The notes under the pieces were generated by a model. The model was not told where the DNA came from and did no database searches. It worked only from the letters and a program-made list of their open reading frames with translations. From positions 186,001 through 250,000 of the forward strand of contig FCOD02000003.1 of the NCBI GenBank assembly GCA_001544655.2: a stretch of 64,000 nucleotides of DNA. The letters are read 5' to 3'. Position 1 is the first letter of the stretch; every line of letters starts with the position of its first letter. The stretch comes from Caballeronia turbans (lineage in GTDB: Bacteria > Pseudomonadota > Gammaproteobacteria > Burkholderiales > Burkholderiaceae). This document shows positions 29,833-39,905 of this stretch, in pieces. Both the position numbers and the translations under genes were made by a program.

Positions 29833-30849
29833 TCAGCGGCGGCGCGCGTGCTGAAGCGCTTCCTTGTTGAAGACGCTCGACGTATCGCCCGCATCGAAGG
29901 CGAGGATGTTTCTGAACGCCGCGCCGAAATACAGTTCGTAACTTTCGCGCTCCACATATCCGATGTGCGGCGTGCAGATCACGTTCTCGAGTCGCAGCAA
30001 TCCGTAACCTTGCAGAATCGGCTCGCTCTCGAAAACGTCGACGGCAACCATGCCCGGCCGGTTGTGATGCAGCGAGTTGAGCAGCGCGTTCTCTTCGAGC
30101 AGCTCGGCGCGGCTCGTGTTGACGAAGAGCGCCGTGGGCTTCATGCGCATCAGGTCGTCTTGCTTGACGATGCCCGCCGTCTCATCGGTCAGGCGCAGAT
30201 GCAGCGTCAGCACGTCGCTCTGTTCGAAAAGCGCCTCGCGGCTTTCAACGACCGCGAAGCCATCTTCGCGTGCCGCGCTCTGCGAATGCTCGCGCCCGTA
30301 GACGAGCACGTTCATCCCGAACGCTTTCCCGTACCCCGCCACCAGCTTGCCGATTTTGCCGTATCCCCAGATGCCGAGCGTTTGCCCGCGCAGCACCTGA
30401 CCGAGGCCGAAGTTCGGCGGCAGCGCGGACGTCTTCAGCCCGGACTGCTGCCACGCGCCTTGCTTCAGGTTCGCGACGTATTGCGGAATGCGCCGCTGCG
30501 CCGACATGATGAGCGCCCACGTCAGTTCGGCGGGCGCCACCGGCGAGCCCGTGCCTTCCAGCACCGCGATGCCGCGTTCCGTACAGGCATCGATGTCGAT
30601 ATGACCGCCGCCCGCGCGTCCCGTCTGGCTGATCATGCGCAGCTTGGGGCACTTGTCGAGCAATTGAGAGCTGATGCGCGTGCGTTCGCGAATGAGCACG
30701 AGCGCATCCACTTCAGATAGCCGGCTCGCCAACTGCCCGAGACCACGCACCGTGTTATTGAAGACCTTCACCTCATGGTCATCGAGCAGATGGAAGCAAT
30801 CGAGCTTCCGGACGGCATCCTGGTAGTCGTCGAGAATGGCGATTTTCAT
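29833..30849 (-). CDS. D-2-hydroxyacid dehydrogenase family protein
   Basis: A 338-residue NAD(P)-dependent oxidoreductase. ATG 30849 gives MKIAILDDYQDAVRKL, the usual start of this subfamily; a longer frame is probably not used. The Rossmann motif is GIWGYGKIGKLVAGYG, catalytic Arg lies in NTSRAEL, and catalytic His in CTPHIGYVE. Members convert 2-keto acids and D-hydroxy acids; the substrate is undecided. An unlinked single-gene unit upstream of the pckG promoter region. Confidence 0.9.
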   Translation of the reverse strand: MKIAILDDYQDAVRKLDCFHLLDDHEVKVFNNTVRGLGQLASRLSEVDALVLIRERTRISSQLLDKCPKLRMISQTGRAGGGHIDIDACTERGIAVLEGTGSPVAPAELTWALIMSAQRRIPQYVANLKQGAWQQSGLKTSALPPNFGLGQVLRGQTLGIWGYGKIGKLVAGYGKAFGMNVLVYGREHSQSAAREDGFAVVESREALFEQSDVLTLHLRLTDETAGIVKQDDLMRMKPTALFVNTSRAELLEENALLNSLHHNRPGMVAVDVFESEPILQGYGLLRLENVICTPHIGYVERESYELYFGAAFRNILAFDAGDTSSVFNKEALQHARRR

Positions 30850-31338
30850 GGGCTTTGATTGGCTTTTGTTGGGCATCAAACGTGCTGCTTTTTTATGAAG
30901 GGCGAGAATGGAGTACTTAAATTCGGGTAAATACCGATAAATTGCGCTCTTTTGCGCTTTATTGCGCTGCATCACAGAGTTCGCGCGCCGCGGTGTTATG
31001 CTTGACTCCCCTTTTTTCCGGGAGCGTCATACGGCGGCGCGATGACGGAAAGATAATCCGCGCAACTTGCGGAAAACACGATGATCCGCGAAGAGACAGG
31101 CCACTTAGTATCTCTTTTTAACAGTTTGTTCCTTTGCGACGCAAGCCGCGAAGGATTACGGTTGCTGTGTAAAGAATTCAGGCCCGTGACGCCGCATTGG
31201 CTCGCGAACCGCATTTCGTGCGATGAAAGCGCGTAACAGAAGTGCACGGATGCGCCCGGCGGTTCGAGTCGCAACGCCTCTCGCATGCAGCGTCAGTTGG
31301 GCGATTGGTTTTCATTGCAGAAGAACGGAGACAGCTCG
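30850..31338. other. Divergent non-coding region upstream of pckG
   Basis: About 490 bases without a gene, moderately A/T-rich (30890-31130). It holds the promoters of the dehydrogenase gene (minus) and pckG (plus). No riboswitch or known operator was recognised. The long leader fits regulated gluconeogenic expression. Confidence 0.4.
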
Positions 31339-33210
31339 ATGAACCAGCCCGCAGTAGTCGAAGACACCAATAAAAATGCCGTCGATATCAAAGCGCCGGC
31401 CTATGTCCGGCACCGAAGACTCATCGAATGGGTGCAGCAAATCGCGGCCCTGACCAAACCGGACCGCGTCGAATGGTGCGACGGTTCGCAGGAAGAATAC
31501 GACCGGCTCTGCCAGCAGATGGTCGAAGCCGGCACGATGAAGAAGCTCAACCCCGAGAAGCGCCCGAATTCGTTCCTCGCGTGTTCCGATCCGTCGGACG
31601 TGGCGCGGGTCGAAGACCGCACGTTCATCTGCTCAGAGCGCCGTGAGGATGCCGGCCCGACGAACAACTGGATCGATCCGCAAGACATGCGCGTCACGCT
31701 CGACGGCCTGTTCGACGGCTCGATGCGCGGCCGCACGATGTACGTCGTGCCGTTCTCGATGGGCCCGCTCGGCTCGCCGATCGCGCACATCGGCGTCGAG
31801 TTGTCGGATAGCCCGTATGTCGTCACGAACATGCGCATCATGACGCGCATGGGCCGCGCCGTGTATGACGTGCTGGGCGCGGACGGCGAGTTCGTGCCGT
31901 GCGTGCATTCGGTCGGCGCGCCGCTCGCGCACGGCCGCAAGGACGTGCCTTGGCCGTGCAACGACACGAAATACATCGTCCATTTTCCCGAATCGCGTGA
32001 AATCTGGAGCTTCGGCTCGGGCTATGGCGGCAACGCGCTGCTTGGCAAGAAATGCTTCGCGCTGCGCATCGCATCGACGATGGGTCGCGATGAAGGCTGG
32101 CTCGCCGAGCACATGCTGATTCTCGGCGTGACATCGCCGCAAGGGCGCAAGTATCACGTCGCGGCGGCGTTCCCGTCGGCGTGCGGCAAGACCAATTTCG
32201 CGATGCTGATCCCGCCGAGCGATCTCAACGGCTGGAAAGTGACGACGATCGGCGACGATATCGCGTGGATCAAGCCGGGTCGGGACGGCCGGCTCTACGC
32301 GATCAATCCGGAAGCGGGCTATTTCGGCGTCGCGCCCGGCACGAGCGAAAAGACCAATTTCAACGCGATGGCGACGCTGAAGGAAAACGTGATTTTCACG
32401 AACGTCGCGCTGACCGATGACGGTGACGTCTGGTGGGAAGGCATGACCGACACGCCGCCCGCGCATCTGATCGACTGGCAGGGCCGCGACTGGACGCCCG
32501 AAATCGCGAAGGAAACGGGAGCCAAGGCCGCGCATCCGAACGCGCGTTTCACGGCGCCGGCCTCGCAATGTCCGTCGATCGACCCGGACTGGGAGAATCC
32601 GGCCGGCGTGCCGATCGACGCGTTCATCTTCGGCGGTCGCCGCTCGAACACGGTGCCGCTCGTCACCGAGGCGCGCGACTGGAAGGAAGGCGTCTATATG
32701 GCCGCCACGATGGGCTCCGAAACCACTGCCGCCGCCGCGGGCCAGCAGGGTGTCGTGCGCCGCGATCCATTCGCGATGCTGCCGTTCTGCGGCTACAACA
32801 TGGCCGACTACTTCGGCCACTGGCTGAAGATGGGCGAGCGCCTCGAAGCGATGCACGCGAAGGCGCCGAAGTTCTTCTGCGTCAACTGGTTCCGCAAAGG
32901 CGACGATGGCAAGTTCGTGTGGCCCGGCTTCGGCGAGAACATGCGCGTGCTGAACTGGATGATCGGTCGCGTCGAAGGCACAGCGAAGGGCGAAGAGCAC
33001 GCGTTCGGCATTTCGCCGGGCTATGAGGACATCGACTGGGGCGCGCTCGGCTTCACGCGCGAGCAGTTCGAGCAGGTCATATCGGTCAACGACGCCGCCT
33101 GGCGCGACGAACTCGCGCTGCACGACGAACTGTTCACCAAGTTGCAGCACGGTTTGCCGCAAGCGCTGACCGAGGCCAAGGCCGGAATGGAGAAGCGTCT
33201 CGCCGCGTGA
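31339..33210 (+). CDS. pckG: Phosphoenolpyruvate carboxykinase (GTP)
   Basis: A 623-residue enzyme converting oxaloacetate and GTP to phosphoenolpyruvate, GDP and CO2 in gluconeogenesis. ATG 31339 gives a short lead before [20 protein letters not shown]. The P-loop [16 protein letters not shown] with the reactive Cys and the [20 protein letters not shown] block are typical of the GTP class, and length fits. Monocistronic, with a hairpin terminator about 65 bases downstream. Confidence 0.97.
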   Translation: MNQPAVVEDTNKNAVDIKAPAYVRHRRLIEWVQQIAALTKPDRVEWCDGSQEEYDRLCQQMVEAGTMKKLNPEKRPNSFLACSDPSDVARVEDRTFICSERREDAGPTNNWIDPQDMRVTLDGLFDGSMRGRTMYVVPFSMGPLGSPIAHIGVELSDSPYVVTNMRIMTRMGRAVYDVLGADGEFVPCVHSVGAPLAHGRKDVPWPCNDTKYIVHFPESREIWSFGSGYGGNALLGKKCFALRIASTMGRDEGWLAEHMLILGVTSPQGRKYHVAAAFPSACGKTNFAMLIPPSDLNGWKVTTIGDDIAWIKPGRDGRLYAINPEAGYFGVAPGTSEKTNFNAMATLKENVIFTNVALTDDGDVWWEGMTDTPPAHLIDWQGRDWTPEIAKETGAKAAHPNARFTAPASQCPSIDPDWENPAGVPIDAFIFGGRRSNTVPLVTEARDWKEGVYMAATMGSETTAAAAGQQGVVRRDPFAMLPFCGYNMADYFGHWLKMGERLEAMHAKAPKFFCVNWFRKGDDGKFVWPGFGENMRVLNWMIGRVEGTAKGEEHAFGISPGYEDIDWGALGFTREQFEQVISVNDAAWRDELALHDELFTKLQHGLPQALTEAKAGMEKRLAA

Positions 33211-33273
33211 ATGAATCGGCCGGCGCGTGTATGCGCCGGGGTCGTCTCATAAACTGAATCAATCCCCATATTT

Positions 33274-33303
33274 CGGGCTCGCATCTGCGGGCCCGTTTCT
33301 TTG
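33274..33303 (+). terminator. Probable terminator of pckG
   Basis: CGGGC and GCCCG arms around an 11-base loop are followed by TTTCTTT. The stem is short, so efficiency is uncertain. An extra GC-rich hairpin lies at 33220-33240. Confidence 0.45.
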
Positions 33304-33489
33304 TTGCCTACACCGTCAAAATTGACGCGGCCAGTAATTTCAGTATTTCGTCCATCGGAGTTTGCTTAACCGAGTGTTGTGCGAATGACAACAGTCGGTG
33401 ATCTTTCATCCGCGTAAGACGTCTAACTGCCAGATTTTTTTCGACTTTCTAGCCCTTCCCGGCAACTTCTGCACGAAAGCGCCGGTCCT

Positions 33490-33500
33490 AGGATAATCCT
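33490..33500. promoter_or_regulatory. Palindrome upstream of LysR-type gene
   Basis: AGGAT-A-ATCCT is a perfect 5-base palindrome 50 bases before the LysR start. It could be an autoregulatory operator; no known consensus is matched. Confidence 0.25.
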
Positions 33501-33549
33501 GAATTGCTTTGCAGCAGAATTCGAGCCGTCTAGCGGCAGGAGTTGTCTT

Positions 33550-34629
33550 ATGGATCATTTGCAGTCGATGAGAGTGTTCGTCCGCGTCGCGGATCTCGGG
33601 AGTTTCGCCCGGGCCGCCAGCGCGATGGACATCTCCAACGCGGTAGCTACGCGCCACGTCGCGGACCTGGAAGGCCGCCTCGGCACGCGCTTGCTCAACC
33701 GCACGACGCGCAGCCTCTCGCTCACCGAGTCCGGTCAGGTGTATCTGGAACGGGCGCGGCAGATTCTCGACGAACTGGAAGACGTCGAACAGATGGTGGT
33801 TGCGCGCAATCATGAACCGCTCGGTTCGTTGAGGATCGTCGCGCCTGTGGTGTTCGGTCTGCATAATCTCGCGCCTGTCTTGCAGACGTACGCGCAGCGC
33901 TATCCGAAGGTCGTGCCGGACGTGACTTTGGTGGACCGTCAGGTCGATCTGGTCGAGGAAGGTTTCGATGTCGGCATCGTTATCGCGCGGCAGGTGAAGA
34001 GCGCGAGCGTCGTCACGCGACGCCTGACGACCGGTTGCATGACCGTCTGCGCGACGCCCGCGTATCTGGAAACGCACGGCACGCCGACGCGTCCCGAGCA
34101 TCTGCTCGAGCATCCGTGTCTGAGCCTGCCCGCCGAATACTGGGGCGACGAGCGTGTGTTCACAGGGCCGGATGGTGAAGTGCGTGTGCGGCCGCAGAAC
34201 GTGATCATCGCGAACAACACCGAGATGCTGCGGCAGTTCGCGCTGCTCGGCATGGGCATCGCGATTCTGCCGAGCTATCTGATCGGCAACGACACGACAC
34301 GCGGCCAGCTCGTGCGCCTGCTTGGCGACTATCAATTGCCGCAGGTCGAGATCAACGTCGCGTATCCGAGCCGCCGTCATTTGCCGGCGAAAGTGCGCAC
34401 GTTTATCGATCATCTCGTCGAGCATTTCAGCCAGACGCCGAATCATCAGCTCGGCGAGCAGTGGATTCGCGATGGCCGCGGCAGGCCGGGTTCGCATCCC
34501 CACTATGAGCAAGCCGAGGAAGCCGCGATTGCCGCGCCGCGCTCACGGCCGATCGACGGTGAACTGGCCCCGAAGCTGTCGAAGCCTTCGCGACCGCGAG
34601 GGCGCCTGCCGGCGGCTTCTCCCTTCTGA
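33550..34629 (+). CDS. LysR-family transcriptional regulator
   Basis: A 359-residue protein. The winged helix-turn-helix occupies residues 1-60 (MDHLQSMRVFVRVADLGSFA, ISNAVATRHVADLEGRLGTR). It is followed by a linker and a periplasmic-binding-like effector domain to about 300 (SLRIVAPVVFGLHNLAPVLQ, FALLGMGIAILPSYLI). The last 55 residues are a Pro/Arg-rich tail not typical for the family (usual length about 300). It belongs to the CrgA/DhcR-type branch by its short linker. Targets unknown. Convergent with topB across a strong bidirectional terminator. Confidence 0.92.
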   Translation: MDHLQSMRVFVRVADLGSFARAASAMDISNAVATRHVADLEGRLGTRLLNRTTRSLSLTESGQVYLERARQILDELEDVEQMVVARNHEPLGSLRIVAPVVFGLHNLAPVLQTYAQRYPKVVPDVTLVDRQVDLVEEGFDVGIVIARQVKSASVVTRRLTTGCMTVCATPAYLETHGTPTRPEHLLEHPCLSLPAEYWGDERVFTGPDGEVRVRPQNVIIANNTEMLRQFALLGMGIAILPSYLIGNDTTRGQLVRLLGDYQLPQVEINVAYPSRRHLPAKVRTFIDHLVEHFSQTPNHQLGEQWIRDGRGRPGSHPHYEQAEEAAIAAPRSRPIDGELAPKLSKPSRPRGRLPAASPF

Positions 34630-34652
34630 AGGGCTCGCGCCAGGCGCAAATG

Positions 34653-34686
34653 AAAAACCCCCGCGAAGCGATTCGCGGGGGTTTTT
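34653..34686. terminator. Bidirectional terminator between LysR gene and topB
   Basis: AAAAACCCCCGCGAA and TTCGCGGGGGTTTTT form a perfect 15-base hairpin, with T tracts on either strand, between the two convergent stops. Confidence 0.9.
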
Positions 34687-34711
34687 CTCTTTTAGCCGGC
34701 AAAACGGGCGA

Positions 34712-37357
34712 TCAGCTCGCCTTCTTCGCCGCGGTCTTTTTCGCTGGGGCCTTTTTCGCGGGCGCTTTCTTCGCTGCGGTCTTCGCCGACGTGGTCTTGG
34801 CGGCCACCGCGACATCGCTGTCGCCGCTTTCGTCGCCGCTATCGGCTGGCGCTTCAGTGGCCGCGCCGCGCTTACCCGCCGTCTTCGCTGCCGGCTTGCC
34901 TTCCTTCTTCTCGAACTCGAAGCCGATCTTGCCGTCCGGCTGCTTCACGAGAAACGCCTTGAAGTTGCGCCCGGTGCGCGACGACTTGAAGTTCGTCAGC
35001 AGATCCGTGCGGCCTTCATTGAGCAGCTTTTCCATCTGCTCGCGGCTGATTTCCTGTTGAAGAATCACCTTGCCTGAGCGGAAGTCGCACGTTTTCGGAT
35101 TCGACACCGAGTTTTCGCACACATAGCTCATGCCGTGCTCGAATACGCGCGATTGGCACTTGGGACACGCGCCGACCGGCGTTTGCTCGGAGAAATCAGG
35201 CGGTTCGCCGTCTTCGCCGCCGGAATCCTGCCCGAAGTCGAATTCGAGCTTGTAGTTCTTGATCTCGTCGTCGAATGAAAGTTTGAGAATGGCGGAGAAC
35301 GGCCGGCCCATTTTGCTGCGGAATCCCGACAGCGGTCCGATGGTTTTCTCGCGCAGCAACTCCTCAACTTCCGGGATTTCGAATTGTCGGCCGCCTGGAA
35401 TCTTCGAGATCGAGAACTCGCACTTCGTGCACGCAAAGCGGCGATAGTTTTCCTTAACCTGCGCGCCGCAGTTCGGGCACGGCGTTTCGAGCGTCGCGTA
35501 ATCGCCGGGAATCGTGTCGGAGTCGTATTCCTTCGCGCGTTTGACGATGGTCTGCGTCATGCGCGCGATTTCCTGCATGAACGCATCGCGGTGCAGGTTG
35601 CCGCGCTCCATCTGCGAAAGCTTGTGTTCCCACTGGCCGGTCAATTCGGGCGCGGTCAGCTCCTCGACGCCCAGGCCCCGGAGCAACGTCATCAACTGGA
35701 ACGCCTTGGCTGTCGGAATGAGCTCGCGGCCTTCGCGCACCATATATTTCTCGCCGAGCAGCCCTTCGATGATCGCCGCGCGCGTGGCCGGCGTGCCGAG
35801 GCCCTTCGCGGCCATCGCGTCGCGCAACTCTTCGTCTTCGACGAGCTTGCCCGCGCCTTCCATCGCCGAAAGCAGCGACGCTTCGTTGTAGCGCGCGGGC
35901 GGCTTGGTCACGAGACCGTGCGCCTGAACCTTCTCGACATCGACCTTTTCGTTCTTCTGCACCGGCACGAGATTGCCTTCTTCGCCCGCGGCTTCGCGGC
36001 CGTAGACCTGCAGCCAGCCCGGCTCGACGAGCACCTTGCCTTCCGTCTTGAAGTGATGCCCCGACACTTCGGTGATGCGCGTGGTCACGAGATATTCCGC
36101 CGCCGGGAAGAACACCGACAGGAAACGCTTGACGACGAGGTCGTACAGCTTCTGCTCGGGTTCCGACAGCGCCTTCGGCGCCTGCAGCGTCGGGATGATC
36201 GCGAAGTGATCGCTGATTTTCGAATTATCGAAAATGCGCTTGTTCGGTTTCACCCAGCCCTTGTCGAGCACCTGCTTCGCGAACGGCAGATAGTTGTTGC
36301 TCTCCTTGAGCATGGTCAGGGTGTCCTTGACCGTGTTCAGGTAGTCCTCGGGCAGCGCGCGTGCATCGGTACGCGGATAGGTCAGGACCTTGTGCTTCTC
36401 ATACAGCGCCTGCGCGAGTCCGAGCGTGTTCTTCGCCGAGAAGCCGAAGCGGCCATTGGCTTCGCGCTGCAAGCTGGTCAGATCGAAGAGAAGCGGCGAC
36501 ATCTGCGTCGACGGCTTCGATTCCTCGGTCACGACGCCGGTCTTGCCGCGGCACGCAGCGACCACCGTTTCCGCGGCCGCGAGACTCCACAGGCGCGAAT
36601 CGCGCTGCTCGGGGTCGTTTTCGACGCGCTTGAACTTCGGGTCGAACCAGCGGCCTTCATAAAGGCCCTTCGCGGCGATGAACTCCGCGCGCACTTCCCA
36701 GTAATCGCGCGGAACAAAGCGGCGAATTTTCTCTTCACGTTCGACGACGATCGACAACGTAGGCGTCTGAACTCGACCGACGGTCGTCAGAAAAAAGCCG
36801 CCGCCCTTGCTGTTGAACGCGGTCATCGCGCGCGTGCCGTTGATGCCGACAAGCCAGTCCGCTTCCGAACGGCAGCGCGCCGCATCGGCGAGCGGCTGCA
36901 TGTCGGCGTCGCTGCGCAGGTTCGCGAAGCCTTCCCGGATCGCGGCGGGCGTCATGGATTGCAGCCACAGGCGTTGCACCGGCTGCTTCGCCTTCGCGTG
37001 CTGCGCGATCAGGCGGAAGATCAGCTCACCTTCGCGCCCCGCGTCACATGCGTTGATGAGGCGGTCGACATCCTTGCGCTTCATCAGTTTCGTCAGCACC
37101 TTCAGGCGCGACTCGCTCTTCGCGATCGGATTCAGGTCGAAATGCGGCGGAATCACCGGCAGATTGGCGAAGCTCCATTTGCCGCGCTTGACGTCGTACT
37201 CTTCCGGCGCGGCAATCTCTAGCAGGTGGCCGACCGCGGACGAGAGCACGTAGTCGTCGCTCTCGTAGTACTCGTCATGCTTGGTGAAGCCGCCCAGCGC
37301 ACGCGCGATGTCGTTCGCGACGGAGGGCTTCTCAGCGATGATCAGGGCTTTGGACAT
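34712..37357 (-). CDS. topB: DNA topoisomerase III
   Basis: An 881-residue type IA topoisomerase that decatenates and relaxes DNA. The N-terminal Toprim part has ALIIAEKPSVANDIARALGG and DAGREGELIFRLI. The catalytic Tyr is at 327 in LTYPRTDARALPEDY, close to Tyr328 of the E. coli enzyme. C-terminal zinc-finger-like repeats (CPNCG and CTKCEF; CPKCQSR and CENSVSNPKTC) are followed by a long Lys/Ala tail (KKAPAKK and similar repeats, last 40 residues). The tail is histone H1-like and probably binds DNA unspecifically. It is the first convergent neighbour of the LysR gene and lies downstream of dprA and the thioredoxin-like gene. Confidence 0.96.
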   Translation of the reverse strand: MSKALIIAEKPSVANDIARALGGFTKHDEYYESDDYVLSSAVGHLLEIAAPEEYDVKRGKWSFANLPVIPPHFDLNPIAKSESRLKVLTKLMKRKDVDRLINACDAGREGELIFRLIAQHAKAKQPVQRLWLQSMTPAAIREGFANLRSDADMQPLADAARCRSEADWLVGINGTRAMTAFNSKGGGFFLTTVGRVQTPTLSIVVEREEKIRRFVPRDYWEVRAEFIAAKGLYEGRWFDPKFKRVENDPEQRDSRLWSLAAAETVVAACRGKTGVVTEESKPSTQMSPLLFDLTSLQREANGRFGFSAKNTLGLAQALYEKHKVLTYPRTDARALPEDYLNTVKDTLTMLKESNNYLPFAKQVLDKGWVKPNKRIFDNSKISDHFAIIPTLQAPKALSEPEQKLYDLVVKRFLSVFFPAAEYLVTTRITEVSGHHFKTEGKVLVEPGWLQVYGREAAGEEGNLVPVQKNEKVDVEKVQAHGLVTKPPARYNEASLLSAMEGAGKLVEDEELRDAMAAKGLGTPATRAAIIEGLLGEKYMVREGRELIPTAKAFQLMTLLRGLGVEELTAPELTGQWEHKLSQMERGNLHRDAFMQEIARMTQTIVKRAKEYDSDTIPGDYATLETPCPNCGAQVKENYRRFACTKCEFSISKIPGGRQFEIPEVEELLREKTIGPLSGFRSKMGRPFSAILKLSFDDEIKNYKLEFDFGQDSGGEDGEPPDFSEQTPVGACPKCQSRVFEHGMSYVCENSVSNPKTCDFRSGKVILQQEISREQMEKLLNEGRTDLLTNFKSSRTGRNFKAFLVKQPDGKIGFEFEKKEGKPAAKTAGKRGAATEAPADSGDESGDSDVAVAAKTTSAKTAAKKAPAKKAPAKKTAAKKAS

Positions 37358-37527
37358 GACTCAAAAGGTTGGTAACTGGCAGCGGCCCGGTTTGGACTGC
37401 TTTAACGACCGCTTTATAGCACACGCTTTGCGCGGCAGGCGTCGAAGCTGGAATCGGGGCGTTTCAATATCTGGCTCGAAAAGCGCACAGCGAGAGGCGC
37501 AAAACGCGCGTTTCGCGTGCGTCGTAT

Positions 37528-37905
37528 TCAGGCCGCAGCAAGCGCCGGGCGCAGTTTCGGCGCGCCGACCATGCCCGGCAGCGCGGTCAGATCGGTCAGC
37601 ATCCGCTCGACGATCGACACTTGCGGCAGCACCGTGCCGAAAAACCGCGTCGTGACGGCGTCCTCGATCAGGATGGTAGGAAAATTTTCGACGTCGAGGT
37701 CGTCGAAGCGATCGGCGTGGTTCTCGATATCGATCCAGGCGAAGCAGATTTCCGGATGCGCGGCCGCCAGCCTGTCGAACCCTTCGCGATATTCGCGGCA
37801 GGTCCCGCACCATTCCGCGCACAGGCAGGCGACGAACAGCGTGCCGGGCACGGCGATGCGCTCCGCGATGCGGTCGGCATCGGTATCGAGATTCAGCGCA
37901 GACAT
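37528..37905 (-). CDS. Thioredoxin-like protein
   Basis: A 125-residue protein from ATG 37905 (MSALNLDTDAD); a GTG 66 bases upstream is an alternative. The active-site motif is CAEWCGTCREY (CxxC as CGTC), followed by a thioredoxin fold segment EICFAWIDIENHADRF and the cis-Pro region FPTILIED. No signal peptide, so cytoplasmic. It probably reduces or isomerises protein disulfides, or protects a partner; target unknown. It follows dprA by 75 bases and precedes topB. Confidence 0.82.
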   Translation of the reverse strand: MSALNLDTDADRIAERIAVPGTLFVACLCAEWCGTCREYREGFDRLAAAHPEICFAWIDIENHADRFDDLDVENFPTILIEDAVTTRFFGTVLPQVSIVERMLTDLTALPGMVGAPKLRPALAAA

Positions 37906-37980
37906 GGCGGGTGCGAAATCCTTTATTGGTATCGGCTGCGGGGGAGGCTCATTTTTCCGCGAATGTAGCACGACGCGGCG

Positions 37981-39198
37981 TCACGAGCGCTCCACCGCCG
38001 CGTAGCGGCCGCCTCCGAGCGCGGCCACATGGCCCGACAGTTCGAGTTGCAGGAGCGCGCCCTGAAGTGCCGCGCCGTCCAGATCGGTGCGCATCGCGAG
38101 AATTTCAAGCGTCGCGGGTGCGTGGCCGAGTGCGCCGAGAACGCGCCCGGCATCGCCGCTGATCGGGCATTCGACGTCTGCCGAACTCGCCGATGCCCAC
38201 GACGCGCTGACCGGACGCGGCTTTGCGCGTTTCGCCGCTGCGGTAGCCGCGCGCGCTGTCGCCGGCGGGAAACCGAACTCCTCGAGCACTTCTTCCGGCG
38301 TTTCGACGAGCTTCGCGCCCTGCTTGATCAGCCGATGACAACCTTGCGAAAGCGGTGCGTGAATCGAGCCGGGAATCGCAAACACATCGCGCCCCATTTC
38401 GTTGGCGAGCCGGGCGGTGATGAGCGAGCCGGAACGCATCGCGGCCTCGACGATCAGCACGCCGCTCGACATTCCCGCGATCAGCCTGTTTCTTTGCGGA
38501 AAATTGGCGGAACGCGCCGGCGTGCCGAGCGGCCATTCGGAGACGATCGCGCCGTCGCGGGCGATCTCATGCGCGAGCGTGTGATGCGCCGCCGGGTACA
38601 CCAGATCGGCGCCCGTGCCGATCACCGAGACCGTGCCCGTGGCGCCCTCCAGCGCGCCGCGATGCGCGGATGCGTCGATGCCGAGCGCGAGACCGGACAC
38701 CACGGATAGTCCCGCATCCGACAGCGCGCGGGCGAAGCGGCGCGCGTCTTCGAGTCCTTGCGGCGTGGCATGCCGGCTCCCGACAATGGCCACCGCGCGC
38801 ACCTGAAGCAGATCGAGCCGGCCTTTCGCGTAGAGCAGCGGCGGCGGATCCGGCATCGTGAGAAGCGCCCGCGGATAGGTCGCGTCGGCGAGCGTCAGAA
38901 TGTGATTACCCGGTTCGGACGCCCACGCCAGAACCGCTTCAATATAGTCATCGAACTGAACGCCTTCGATATCCTCCGGCGGCGCGAGCACGGCTTCGGC
39001 GGCGCGGGCATCGGCGGTTTCGGCGAGCGACGCGAAACTCTCCGACAAAACTTCGCGCGGACCGCCGAACGCACCGAGCAGCGTGCGCAGCGCGAGCGGC
39101 CGCAGCCCCTTCGCATGCGCGAGCCGCAGCCACGCGCGCAGTTCGTCGGCGTCGAGTATCGGGGCGGTGTCCCCGGTCGGCAGGTCGGCGGTCGTCAT
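37981..39198 (-). CDS. dprA: DNA-processing protein DprA
   Basis: A 405-residue protein that loads RecA on incoming single-stranded DNA during natural transformation. The Rossmann-type core has VAIVGSRHATPQGLEDARRF, SGLALGIDASAHRGALEGA, FPQRNRLIAGMSSGVLIVEA and SGSLITARLANEMGRDVFA. The N-terminal helical SAM-like domain and a C-terminal winged helix (ECPISGDAGRVLGALGHA onward) are both present, so the protein looks complete. Divergent from def-fmt, as in related genomes. Confidence 0.95.
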   Translation of the reverse strand: MTTADLPTGDTAPILDADELRAWLRLAHAKGLRPLALRTLLGAFGGPREVLSESFASLAETADARAAEAVLAPPEDIEGVQFDDYIEAVLAWASEPGNHILTLADATYPRALLTMPDPPPLLYAKGRLDLLQVRAVAIVGSRHATPQGLEDARRFARALSDAGLSVVSGLALGIDASAHRGALEGATGTVSVIGTGADLVYPAAHHTLAHEIARDGAIVSEWPLGTPARSANFPQRNRLIAGMSSGVLIVEAAMRSGSLITARLANEMGRDVFAIPGSIHAPLSQGCHRLIKQGAKLVETPEEVLEEFGFPPATARAATAAAKRAKPRPVSASWASASSADVECPISGDAGRVLGALGHAPATLEILAMRTDLDGAALQGALLQLELSGHVAALGGGRYAAVERS

Positions 39199-39398
39199 GT
39201 TAAAATTTTTGATCCGGAACAGATAAAGAAAGGTCGCTCAGGCGTGGTCCAAAGCCCGACGCGACGCCCATTGGCCGCTTGCCGGCGGCGTTGAATCCAC
39301 TGGATTCGCCCGCATATCTTCGGCAGGCCGCCACTCACCCGCAACCTGGCCGAATGGCCGATTTACACGCGCCGCGGCGCGCGTAGACAATCCGAATC

Positions 39399-39902
39399 AT
39401 GGCTCTGCTCAAGATACTCAACTACCCGGACAAGCGGCTGAACAAGGTGGCAAAGCCCGTCGCCGTGGTCGACGACCGCATCCGCAAGCTCGTCGCCGAC
39501 ATGGCCGAGACGATGTACGCCGCGCCCGGCGTCGGCCTCGCCGCGACGCAGGTGGACGTGCATGAGCGCGTGATCGTGATCGATGTCTCCGACGCGCACG
39601 ACCAGCTCATGGTGTTCATCAACCCTGAGCTCGTCTGGACGAGCGACCAGAAGAAGGAGTGGGAAGAGGGTTGTCTCTCGGTGCCCGGCATTTACGATTT
39701 CGTCGAGCGCCCGGATAAAGTGCGCGTGAAGGCGCTGAACGAGAAGGGCGAAACCTTCGAGCTCGATTGCGACGGCCTGCTCGCGGTCTGTATTCAGCAC
39801 GAGATGGATCACCTGGCAGGGCATGTGTTCGTCGAATATCTGTCGCAGCTCAAGCAGACGCGCATCCGCGGCAAGATGAAGAAGCTGGAAAAGGCGCTGT
39901 AA
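39399..39902 (+). CDS. def: Peptide deformylase
   Basis: A 167-residue metalloenzyme that removes the formyl group from the N-terminal Met of new proteins. Motif 1 GVGLAATQ (44-51), motif 2 EGCLSVP (90-96, metal Cys92), motif 3 QHEMDH (133-138, metal His and catalytic Glu). Length is typical of Gram-negative type I enzymes. Its stop is 3 bases before fmt, so the two are co-translated and work on the same formyl cycle. Confidence 0.97.
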   Translation: MALLKILNYPDKRLNKVAKPVAVVDDRIRKLVADMAETMYAAPGVGLAATQVDVHERVIVIDVSDAHDQLMVFINPELVWTSDQKKEWEEGCLSVPGIYDFVERPDKVRVKALNEKGETFELDCDGLLAVCIQHEMDHLAGHVFVEYLSQLKQTRIRGKMKKLEKAL

Positions 39903-39905
39903 CTG

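Noticed and set aside
35384-37222. A 612-codon plus-strand frame opposite topB
   Set aside because: Antisense shadow of topB, which has all catalytic motifs.
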